Shown one piece after another: positions 7,316 to 13,842 of a stretch of DNA of 20,152 bases; within the stretch, counting starts at the first letter, position 1, and each line of letters starts with the position of its first letter. The stretch comes from Lentisphaeria bacterium UBA1784 (GTDB lineage Bacteria > Verrucomicrobiota > Lentisphaeria > Victivallales > Victivallaceae), in assembly GCA_002315455.1 (NCBI GenBank), contig DCGG01000040.1, positions 940-21,091 on the forward strand. The letters run 5' to 3'. The notes beneath the pieces are model-generated. The model saw only the letters and a list, made by a program, of their open reading frames with translations. It made no database searches and had not been told where the DNA came from. The translations under genes were made by a program, and so were the position numbers.

Positions 7316-8152
7316 ATGAAAAACATGAACAACGTCAGCTGTTGCATCGGCTGCAACATCGTAGATCCCACGGAGGGGCGCATTCCCTATTATGACCGGG
7401 CCCTTTACCTCAAAAACATCGAGGTTTACCGACACTACGGCGTCTCCCATCTGGAATTCTCCCACGTGGCGACCCTGAACCGCGAGGATTGCGCCGTCAT
7501 CCGGGAAGCCTGCTGCTGTGCGGGTCTGATCCCGTGGTCGGTCCACTCCGAACATCTCAATGAGGGCGACACCGTGGAACACTATCTCGAAGTGGAAACC
7601 CACTGCGCCGAGATGGCGGACGCGCTGGACGCCCGGGTCATGATCTGCCACCTGCCCAACCTTCAGCCCCGTTTCGACTTCGAACGGGCGCTGGACGTGC
7701 TGACCCGTCTCGCGGACGTCACCCACAAATACAACGTCAAACTTGCCATCGAGAACTGCCTCGCTGGCGACATCGACTTCATCATCAAAGTCGTCGATGC
7801 CATCAATCGTCCGGACGTAGGCATCAATCTGGACACCGGTCACTCCTACTACACCGGTACCCACGACATAGCGGAAGTGGTCCGCAAGTTCGGCAAGCGC
7901 CTCTTCACTACCCACATTCAGGACAACTTCGGCGAAAATGACGATCATCAGCCCGCCGGCTTGGGCTGCATCGACTGGCCCTCCACGCTGAAGGCGCTGA
8001 AGGAAGTCGGCTATCAGGGGCCGCTCATGATGGAACTGACCGGGCTGGGCGTCAAAGCCCGCCGCACGGTGCCCCAACTGAAGGAGTTTCCGCTGGAAAA
8101 AGAGATCGTGATGGCGGTCGCCTATTTGAATTTCGTCTGGAACAATCTCTGA
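7316..8152 (+). CDS. Xylose-isomerase-like TIM-barrel sugar isomerase/epimerase
   Basis: A 278-residue cytoplasmic protein of the AP-endonuclease-2/xylose-isomerase-like superfamily. Metal-site residues are visible in order: Glu146 in LAIENC, Asp173 in NLDTGHSY, His200 in THIQDN and Glu240 in MMELTG. The barrel pattern also includes EFSHVATLN and MICHLPNLQ. Family members isomerise or epimerise ketoses, inosose and related sugars with a divalent metal. The ATG at 7316 is preceded by GAGGAGAG with a 5-nt spacer; upstream in-frame codons lack any family similarity. It is the only rightward gene of the left block, transcribed away from the IclR regulator and presumably under the same control, so it likely processes a sugar freed by the leftward glycosidases. 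Its end nearly touches the converging AraC-type gene, with only 8 nt between stops. Confidence 0.85.
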   Translation: MKNMNNVSCCIGCNIVDPTEGRIPYYDRALYLKNIEVYRHYGVSHLEFSHVATLNREDCAVIREACCCAGLIPWSVHSEHLNEGDTVEHYLEVETHCAEMADALDARVMICHLPNLQPRFDFERALDVLTRLADVTHKYNVKLAIENCLAGDIDFIIKVVDAINRPDVGINLDTGHSYYTGTHDIAEVVRKFGKRLFTTHIQDNFGENDDHQPAGLGCIDWPSTLKALKEVGYQGPLMMELTGLGVKARRTVPQLKEFPLEKEIVMAVAYLNFVWNNL

Positions 8153-8153
8153 C

Positions 8154-8166
8154 CGGTATTCTACCG
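8154..8166. other. Short inverted repeat between converging stop codons
   Basis: CGGTA, then TTC, then TACCG spans the 8-nt gap between the isomerase stop and the AraC-type stop. The stem is only 5 bp and has no T-run, so it is at best a weak bidirectional transcription barrier. Confidence 0.2.
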
Positions 8167-8637
8167 AGAGTCGTCCCTTCCCGCTTCTTTGCGCCGGAGC
8201 ACCCGGTACTCCGAAGGGGAGCATCCGAACCTCCGGTGAAAAGTCCGGGAGAAATGGAAGGGGTCGTCGATCTCCTTGCCGCTTCGCAGCAGGGGTTCCA
8301 CGAGAGACCTCAATTCCGGAGTCACCTTGAGGATGAAGAGCGGTCTGTTTCCGCGCAGCGGTTCCATGATGAAGTGGATGAAAAGCTGCCGGGTCGACCG
8401 ACTGCAGTGGGATGAGAAATCCGTATCCGGCGGAATCAGGTAGATCGTTTCCGGCTCCAAGTCCGTGCTCTCACCGTTGCGCCGGATCGTCGCGCCCGGT
8501 CCGTCGTGAAAATAGAGCCGCCAGAACCGTGCCCGCAACGAAGGGTAATCCCACTTGCCCTCCCGCAAAGTGCCCCAGGAGCAAGTCACGACCTCCAGTT
8601 GGGGACGCAAAAGCCCCGCATCAATTTTTTTCTTCAT
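8161..8637 (-). pseudogene. AraC-family regulator missing the centre of its DNA-binding domain
   Basis: A 158-residue open frame. Residues about 1-90 resemble the cupin-type sensor domain of AraC regulators (RLYFHDGPGATIRRNG, YLIPPDTDF, LFIHFIMEP). Residues 124-150 match the end of the second helix-turn-helix (DPFHFSRTFHRRFGCSPSEY). Between them, after ELRSLVEPLLRSGKEI, the first HTH, the linker helix and the start of the second HTH are absent. Family proteins are usually 250-300 residues, so about 120-140 residues appear deleted, in frame. Such a protein should not bind DNA in the normal way, so I call it a decayed gene, though a residual ligand-binding or dominant-negative role is possible. 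It starts 4 nt after the yigZ stop with only a weak Shine-Dalgarno, at the end of the topA operon. Confidence 0.65.
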
Positions 8638-8641
8638 ATTT

Positions 8642-9238
8642 CTACGACTTCCGTAACCAGCGAATGCGGCCGCGGGAAAGTTCCTCCAGTTCCCGCTGAA
8701 GGCGGGGAAGTTCCTTCTCGGGCAGCGAGCCCTCCAGACTCACGTCGGAGCCGAACTCCTCGCGTCCGGTCACAAATCCGGAAGCATCCAGCAAACGCCG
8801 CACCCGTTCGTAAAGTTCATACTCCACGGCGAAACCGAATTCCGCCATGGGGATCGCCTCCGCCGTGACCGCGTTGGCCAGCACCGCCTTCGCGGCATCC
8901 GAATAGGCCCGGACCAATCCGCCGGTGCCCAACTTCGTCCCGCCGAACCAGCGGGCGATCGTCAGAAGCACGTCCGTGATCCCGCTGCCCTTCAGGACTG
9001 CCAGCGCCGGACGGCCCGCCGTTCCGGAGGGCTCTCCGTCATCGGAACAGCCCATGACGTTGCCCTGCGGTCCGGCGATAAAGGCATAGACGATATGGCC
9101 GCCGTTGTCGTACGTGCTTTTCCGTTCCCGCCAGAGAGCGCGGGCGGATTCCGGATCGGAGACGGCGGTCAACTCCGCCAGAAAACGGGAGTTTTTCGCC
9201 ATGGTCTCGGCCTGTGCAGGAGCCTTCAGAATCAGCAT
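8642..9238 (-). CDS. yigZ: YigZ/IMPACT family protein
   Basis: A 198-residue protein with the UPF0029/IMPACT N-terminal domain: KNSRFLAEL, SDDGEPSGTAGRPAL and IARWFGGTKLGTGGLVRAYS are near-diagnostic. A C-terminal DUF1949-like ferredoxin-fold part follows from about residue 135 (EFGFAVEYELYERVRRLLDA). Bacterial relatives are implicated in translation control or nucleic-acid binding, but the biochemical role is not settled. At the position where many members have an ATHNC-type motif this protein reads STYDNGGHIVYAF, keeping the histidine but lacking the cysteine. The length is typical and the protein is presumably cytosolic. It lies 51 nt downstream of the AsmA-like gene and 4 nt upstream of the truncated AraC gene. 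The start has only a weak AGAAG Shine-Dalgarno, but an ATG 36 bp further in would cut the domain edge. Confidence 0.9.
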   Translation of the reverse strand: MLILKAPAQAETMAKNSRFLAELTAVSDPESARALWRERKSTYDNGGHIVYAFIAGPQGNVMGCSDDGEPSGTAGRPALAVLKGSGITDVLLTIARWFGGTKLGTGGLVRAYSDAAKAVLANAVTAEAIPMAEFGFAVEYELYERVRRLLDASGFVTGREEFGSDVSLEGSLPEKELPRLQRELEELSRGRIRWLRKS

Positions 9239-9289
9239 TTCTTCTACGTATCCATCATCATTCCGGTACAGAAACCGGGGAAACGGGGG

Positions 9290-10231
9290 TCATTTCCAAA
9301 GGGATTTGATCATGCTGCCGGTCTTTTTCGTACCTTCCACGACCGAATTTCCGGCGTTCTGCATCCCCTGCCAGGTCTTTTTGCCGCCGTTGGAGATGGA
9401 TTCCAGCGCGGCATTCCCCGCGTCCTTGATCTTGTCCGCAGTGCTGGCACTCATGACGGAAAACTGTCCGCCCACGTTGGAGAGGGTCCCCATGACCAGA
9501 TTCGTGACCTTCTCATAGACCTCGTTGAGGACGTCCGAGACTTCGCACCCGGGTCCGCCGATATTCTCCATTACGATGTTGACCATGGGAAGCGTTACCG
9601 TCTGCCCGGTCTCCGTGTTGGTGACGGTGATGCTGTTTCCGCTGATCTCCAGATGGCGGATCAGCAGGGATTTTCCGGGCGGAGCATCCTTTGCAGAGGC
9701 CTCGTCCTCATAGCCGCCGTGGGAATCCACAAAATCGTCGATATTTTCCTGAAGGTCGGCGAGGTTGTTCCCGCTGTACTTCTGCTCGTAATTGATGTGA
9801 AGCCCGCGGAGTTCCGCATTTTCCACCACCACCATGTCGGAGAAAAGCGACCGCGTCTTGAAAGAGATGTACAATCGCTCCAACTCCAGGATCTTGGGCG
9901 TGTGGTAACCGGGAGGACTGGTGATGGAAAATCCATGGACCGCCACACTTAAACCGGTGAGAGAAGTCTGAAAATTCCGCAGTTCCACCTTGGTGCCGGT
10001 GATGGCTCCGCCGAAGCGGCGCACCAGTTGCAGCACCATCACGTCCCGGAAGGTCAACAGCAGGACCAGCAGGGCAAAAAGCGAGCCGAAAGCCCATGCC
10101 GCCATCCGCATCCAAAGCGGACGATCCTTCCACGGGACAGTCCTCAAAGCCGCTCTTTTTTTGGAAACGGGCTTCGGGGTCTGTTCTTCCGGATCAGCCG
10201 GAAGATCCCGGAAGCCATCCTTCGGGAACAT
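9290..10231 (-). CDS. AsmA-like membrane-anchored protein of unknown function
   Basis: About 313 residues. A basic, proline-containing N-terminal tail of about 40 residues is followed by one membrane segment (WMRMAAWAFGSLFALLVLLL). The periplasmic part begins with patterns like AsmA/DUF748 repeats: FGGAITGTKVELRNFQTSLTG, then PPGYHTPKILELERLYISFK and VVVENAELRGLHINYE, alternating strands typical of bridge-like lipid-transfer proteins. The C-terminus (about 240-313) is rich in Gly, Ser, Asn and Lys and looks helical and low-complexity. At 313 residues it is much shorter than E. coli AsmA and probably forms a minimal version. ATG 10231 is preferred because GGAG lies 5 nt upstream; a GTG at 10237 overlapping the topA stop is possible. 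A role in outer-envelope lipid or protein homeostasis is inferred from the fold only. Confidence 0.65.
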   Translation of the reverse strand: MFPKDGFRDLPADPEEQTPKPVSKKRAALRTVPWKDRPLWMRMAAWAFGSLFALLVLLLTFRDVMVLQLVRRFGGAITGTKVELRNFQTSLTGLSVAVHGFSITSPPGYHTPKILELERLYISFKTRSLFSDMVVVENAELRGLHINYEQKYSGNNLADLQENIDDFVDSHGGYEDEASAKDAPPGKSLLIRHLEISGNSITVTNTETGQTVTLPMVNIVMENIGGPGCEVSDVLNEVYEKVTNLVMGTLSNVGGQFSVMSASTADKIKDAGNAALESISNGGKKTWQGMQNAGNSVVEGTKKTGSMIKSLWK

Positions 10232-10233
10232 TT

Positions 10234-12756
10234 TCACTTCACTCCGTATTTATCGGCGAGCTTTTTCAGCGCGGCGACCTGCTTGGGACTGAGGGTCTTG
10301 CCCTCCCCGAACTGCTTCGCCAGAGACTGGAAGAACTTTTTATCGTCAAAGGTGAAACGCCCTTTCCCCGAGGGCGCCGCCCACTCCTTGACCTGCTTCA
10401 GGCCGGCGATCCACGCGGAAAGTTCCTCCACCGGGATCGCAGGGCCAGAAGCCGCCGTCCCTCCGGCGGAAGCCGGGACCGCCGCCATTCCCATAGCCGC
10501 AGGAAGCGCTCCGGGATCCGAGCAAGGGACGCGGTACTTCTTCACCATCCGGCCCAGCGCGGCCAGTTGTTTGTCGGAGAGTTTCCGGCCGCTCTCGGCC
10601 TGCGTCCGCAGGGAATTCCAGAACTTCCGGTCATCGTAAGTGATCCGGCCCCGGGTCACCGGAGCCTCGAATTCAACGTCCTTGAAGGCCTCAAACACCG
10701 CGGAAAGTTCCGGAGGCATGCCGGGGGCGTCTCCTGCCGCTTCCGTCTGAACGGCATCCGCCTTGCGGGCCGCGGCTGCATCCTCGAAAGCCTGCTTTGT
10801 TTCCGGATCCAGAGCGTTGATCCGGTCTGCAGAGATTTTCTCCGCATAGCGGGCCGCGAGCGCGATCAATCCGGCCATCTGCTTTGCGCTGATCTTGCCG
10901 TCTTTCGCAAATTTGTCCCGGATGGACCGGAAGAATTTGGCATCATCATAGGAACGGCGTCCCACCTTCCGGGCAGGCGCGAATTCCAGCCCATCCGCCA
11001 GCGCGAGGACCGGCTTCACCAGTTCCGGTGGCGGAGCATCTCCCTCCTTAGCCTCCTTGAGCCAAGGGGCGAATTTCCCGTAGAACTCCCGCATCATGTT
11101 GACCCAGGAGAGTTTTCCCTCCTCCACGTGGTCGAGTTCCTCCTCCATGTCGGCGGTGAAGCCCACGTCGAAAAGTTTGGGAAGTTTCCCCGTGAGAAAA
11201 TCATTGACCTGAAATCCCAATTCCGTGGGGAAAAGTTTGTTCTGCTGGCGCTTCACGTAGTCCCGGTCCTGAATGGTCCGCAGGATCGTCGCATAGGTGG
11301 AGGGGCGGCCGATGCCGTTCTCCTCCAGCGCCTTCACCAGCGTTGCTTCGGTGTAGCGCGGCGGAGGTTCGGTGAACTTCTGCTCCTTGACAAGTTCCTG
11401 AAGCCGTGCGTTCTCGCCCTCGTGAAGTTTCCCCAGCGCCTGCGCGGCGGCAGCAGCATTCTCATCGGTCTCGGCTTCGCGATAGACCTTGGCGTAACCG
11501 GGAAACACCAGCACGGATGCCACCGCGTGGAATGTGAAATCCCGGGAATCGGCGCCTTTGATCTCAACGTCAACTCCGGTCTGATCGTAGAGCGCCGGAG
11601 TCATCTGGCTTGCCACAAAACGCTTCCAGATGAGCGTGTAGAGTTTCAACTGCACGGGGGTGAGGACTGCGGCGAGGGAGTCCGGCGTACGGTTCACGTC
11701 CGTGGGGCGGATGGCCTCGTGGGCCTCCTGCGCTCCGGCTTTGCTGCGGTAGCGGTTGAACTGCGCAGGAGCGAACTTCTCGCCGTAGTTGGCCCGGATG
11801 AAGGCGGCCGCCGCCTGCTGGGCCTCCAGCGCGATGTTGACGGAGTCCGTTCGCATGTAGGTGATAAGACCAACGGCTCCGGACTTGCCGAGGTCGATGC
11901 CTTCATAAAGTTGCTGGGCGCAGGTCATGGTACTGGACGCAGTGTAGTGCAGGAAAGAGTTCGCCGCCTGCTGAAGAGTGCTGGTGGTGAAAGGCGGCGG
12001 CGGAGTCCGGCGGCGCTGCTGACGCTCCACGGAAGCGATCCGCGGCGTCCCGCCATTGCGGACGGAGGTCTCAAGCGCCTGCGCCCCGGCGGCATCCGGG
12101 ATGCGGAATTTTTTGCCGTCGATCTTCGCGAGTTCCGCCTGAAAAACGTCACCGGAAAGTCCGGAAAACTTCGCGACGAAGTTCCAGTACTCCTCGGGAA
12201 CGAAGCCCATGATCTCCCGCTCCCGCTCCACCACCAGACGCAACGCCACGGACTGCACCCGACCGGCGCTACTGCCCTTCTCCAGTTTCCGCCAGAGCAG
12301 AGGACTGACCTGATAGCCGACGATCCGGTCGAGAACCCGCCGGGCCTGCTGGGCATCCACGAGGTTTTGATTGATGGAGCCGCGCTGTTTCATAGCGTTC
12401 TCAATGGCACTCCGGGTGATCTCGTGGAAGGTGACCCGGTGAAACGGCACCTTGGTCACTCCTTTGAGGACCTCGTGCAAATGCCATGCGATGGCCTCTC
12501 CTTCCCGGTCAGGGTCGGGGGCAAGATAGATCTCATCCGCCTGCTTGGCCGCGGAACGCAGTCCCTTCAGCACCGAACTGCTGCGGGGGGTATCGATATA
12601 TTTCGGAGCGAAGTCGTGCTCCAGATCCACACCGAGCTCCCGCTCCGGCAGGTCCCGGACGTGCCCCATGGAGGCGGTCACCTGATATTCCGGGCCAAGG
12701 ATGCGCCCAATCGTCCGGGCCTTGGCGGGAGACTCCACAATCACCAGTTTCGACAT
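10234..12756 (-). CDS. topA: DNA topoisomerase I with non-canonical C-terminal triple repeat
   Basis: An 840-residue type IA topoisomerase that relaxes negative supercoils. The Toprim domain starts at the N-terminus (VESPAKA with Glu8; DPDREGE at 81-87). The catalytic tyrosine is Tyr300 in GLITYMRTDS, and the core ends near residue 570 after HEAIRPTD, GIGRPSTYATI and FTADMEEELD. The C-terminal 270 residues lack the cysteine zinc fingers of E. coli TopA; the only cysteine there is Cys745. Instead three related units of about 65 residues appear at about 575-638, 681-743 and 776-840, each with a DD-KFF/W-S core, then K-S-KQ and a closing KY/RY, joined by Ala/Pro-rich linkers. ATG 12756 has AGGA 4 nt upstream. 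The gene heads a leftward unit with the AsmA-like gene. Identification is secure; the role of the tail, probably DNA binding, is inference. Confidence 0.97.
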   Translation of the reverse strand: MSKLVIVESPAKARTIGRILGPEYQVTASMGHVRDLPERELGVDLEHDFAPKYIDTPRSSSVLKGLRSAAKQADEIYLAPDPDREGEAIAWHLHEVLKGVTKVPFHRVTFHEITRSAIENAMKQRGSINQNLVDAQQARRVLDRIVGYQVSPLLWRKLEKGSSAGRVQSVALRLVVEREREIMGFVPEEYWNFVAKFSGLSGDVFQAELAKIDGKKFRIPDAAGAQALETSVRNGGTPRIASVERQQRRRTPPPPFTTSTLQQAANSFLHYTASSTMTCAQQLYEGIDLGKSGAVGLITYMRTDSVNIALEAQQAAAAFIRANYGEKFAPAQFNRYRSKAGAQEAHEAIRPTDVNRTPDSLAAVLTPVQLKLYTLIWKRFVASQMTPALYDQTGVDVEIKGADSRDFTFHAVASVLVFPGYAKVYREAETDENAAAAAQALGKLHEGENARLQELVKEQKFTEPPPRYTEATLVKALEENGIGRPSTYATILRTIQDRDYVKRQQNKLFPTELGFQVNDFLTGKLPKLFDVGFTADMEEELDHVEEGKLSWVNMMREFYGKFAPWLKEAKEGDAPPPELVKPVLALADGLEFAPARKVGRRSYDDAKFFRSIRDKFAKDGKISAKQMAGLIALAARYAEKISADRINALDPETKQAFEDAAAARKADAVQTEAAGDAPGMPPELSAVFEAFKDVEFEAPVTRGRITYDDRKFWNSLRTQAESGRKLSDKQLAALGRMVKKYRVPCSDPGALPAAMGMAAVPASAGGTAASGPAIPVEELSAWIAGLKQVKEWAAPSGKGRFTFDDKKFFQSLAKQFGEGKTLSPKQVAALKKLADKYGVK

Positions 12757-12818
12757 GATTTCCTGTTATCCGTTTTTCGAGGGGGGAAGCCCTTCCTGCA
12801 TCCCCGTTTTTTCAGATC

Positions 12819-12834
12819 GCGGTCCGCAGACCGC
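12819..12834. other. Hairpin in the topA leader region
   Basis: GCGGTC, loop CGCA, GACCGC makes a 6-bp GC-rich stem about 65-80 nt upstream of the topA start. There is no T-run in either direction, so it is not an obvious terminator; it could be a leader structure or protein site. Confidence 0.3.
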
Positions 12835-12837
12835 TCC

Positions 12838-12857
12838 GTACGCGCACACACGCGCAC
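12838..12857. other. Alternating purine-pyrimidine tract upstream of topA
   Basis: Twenty consecutive bases alternate purine and pyrimidine, mostly CG and CA steps (GTACGCGCACACACGCGCAC). Such tracts can adopt left-handed Z-DNA under negative supercoiling. It lies between the likely topA promoter and the gene. Confidence 0.45.
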
Positions 12858-12877
12858 TCATATACGAAATAAATCTA

Positions 12878-12901
12878 ACCCCGGATCAGGGGAGAAGTCA
12901 A
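12878..12901 (-). promoter_or_regulatory. Candidate topA promoter
   Basis: On the minus strand TTGACT (12901-12896) matches the -35 consensus at 5 of 6 positions, and after 17-18 bp comes TTAGATT, a weak -10. It would give a leader of roughly 110 nt that contains the alternating tract and the hairpin. Support is by pattern only. Confidence 0.35.
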
Positions 12902-12905
12902 GTCA

Positions 12906-12927
12906 TTTTCAGAAAATTTCCTGAAAA
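12906..12927. promoter_or_regulatory. TTTTCAG/CTGAAAA inverted repeat between divergent genes
   Basis: Perfect 7-bp arms (12906-12912 and 12921-12927) are separated by 8 bp. The position between the topA-side and the rightward-gene promoter regions makes an operator plausible; it could also fold in RNA. No regulator gene is adjacent. Confidence 0.35.
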
Positions 12928-12940
12928 ATCCGGAGAAACA

Positions 12941-12997
12941 TTCGTTTTCTGCCCCTTCCGGTGTTATATTATCCTGCGTAATCATATACATTATATA
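12941..12997 (+). promoter_or_regulatory. AT-rich promoter region of the LolA-like gene
   Basis: Two candidate -10 elements stand out in otherwise GC-rich DNA: TATATT (12965-12970, with TTCGTT 18 bp upstream) and TATATA (12992-12997, with TTATCC 17 bp upstream). Neither -35 is strong. The gene's Shine-Dalgarno, GGAGG at 13012-13016, is 6 nt before ATG 13023. Confidence 0.4.
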
Positions 12998-13022
12998 CCG
13001 TGCAACAATCCGGAGGTCCATC

Positions 13023-13793
13023 ATGAATCGTCTGTTTTCTCTTTTCGCAACGGCCCTGTTCACCGCAGTCATCGGTACCGGGTGCATCTCGGCTGAAGTG
13101 CTCACCCCCTCCGATATCTCCGTGGAAGAGCTGGAAAAGAACATTCAGTTGGCGATGGACCCCCAGAACCGCTACGCTTCCGCAAAGAACACCGTCTGCC
13201 GTCAGGAAGTGACCACGGAACGCTGGATGGAGGATCCCCTCGTTCAGATGGTGGAAGTGAAGTTCGCCAAACCGGACCTCTTCCGCTGGGTGACCTATGA
13301 TGACAACAAGCCCGTCATCGGCATCATCACCAACGGCAAACAATGCTGGTACGCCGATTATAAGGAGAAGAGCGTCTCCCCCGTGGGCGAGGATGACATG
13401 AAAGCGATGCAGCGGATCCGCTCCGTTGCCCAGATCGCCGATCCCGGCAGCCGGCTGAAGGACATCTTCCCCATTATCCGGATCTACCTGTGCAAGAACG
13501 AACTGGGGGAGTTCTACAAACTGGAGTGTCAACGCGACGAGGCATCGGACGTCTTCAACATCTACGTCAACAAGAAGGATTTCCGCATCAACCGCATCAG
13601 CGGCGTTTTCGCCATCGGAGAGGGATCGCTGGACTACGACGCGAGAATCCTCCGCTACCGCCTCTACGAGGGCTTCTTCATCCCGGCGGAAATGGAGATC
13701 TTCCAGAACGGCGAAAAACAGACCTCCCGCGTCATCACCTACCGGATCAACACCGAGATCGACCCGGCGGACTTCCGCCCCCCGGTCTTTTAA
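13023..13793 (+). CDS. Exported LolA-like (outer-membrane lipoprotein carrier-type) protein
   Basis: A 256-residue protein with an N-terminal export signal (MNRLFSLFATALFTAVIGTG followed by CIS). Cys21 could be a lipid-attachment site, but the preceding GTG is a poor lipobox, so ordinary signal peptidase I cleavage is also possible. The mature part alternates short strands of the LolA/LppX half-barrel type: VEVKFAKPDLFRWVTYDDNK, GIITNGKQCWYADYKEK, ECQRDEASDVFNIYVNKKDF, RINRISGV, then EIFQNGEKQTSRVITYRIN and a closing IDPADFRPPVF, which resembles the usual LolA ending. LolA-fold proteins carry or sense lipids and lipoproteins in the periplasm. It is a lone rightward gene diverging from topA and converging on the ComF-like gene. 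The start is fixed by a strong GGAGG. Fold assignment is moderate; specific function is unknown. Confidence 0.6.
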   Translation: MNRLFSLFATALFTAVIGTGCISAEVLTPSDISVEELEKNIQLAMDPQNRYASAKNTVCRQEVTTERWMEDPLVQMVEVKFAKPDLFRWVTYDDNKPVIGIITNGKQCWYADYKEKSVSPVGEDDMKAMQRIRSVAQIADPGSRLKDIFPIIRIYLCKNELGEFYKLECQRDEASDVFNIYVNKKDFRINRISGVFAIGEGSLDYDARILRYRLYEGFFIPAEMEIFQNGEKQTSRVITYRINTEIDPADFRPPVF

Positions 13794-13828
13794 GGGCAGC
13801 CGCGTTTCCGCCGCATTCCGCCTCTCGC

Positions 13829-13842
13829 CGCATCGCGATGCG
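13829..13842. other. Perfect 14-bp GC palindrome between convergent genes
   Basis: CGCATCGCGATGCG is fully self-complementary and abuts the ComF-like stop codon, in the 49-nt gap facing the LolA-like gene. It has no T-run on either side, so it is not a standard intrinsic terminator, but it could slow polymerase in both directions or be a protein-binding or dispersed repeat site. Confidence 0.4.

Noticed and set aside
10096..12924. 942-codon open frame on the plus strand opposite topA
   Set aside because: It is antisense to a clear topoisomerase, has no recognisable domain or well-placed Shine-Dalgarno, and its openness follows from GC-rich codon use in topA that avoids the complementary stop triplets.
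12757..13022. Possible small RNA or riboswitch in the topA/LolA-like gap
   Set aside because: Only short dyads are visible (12819-12834 and 12906-12927); no conserved aptamer core or terminator with a T-run could be recognised.
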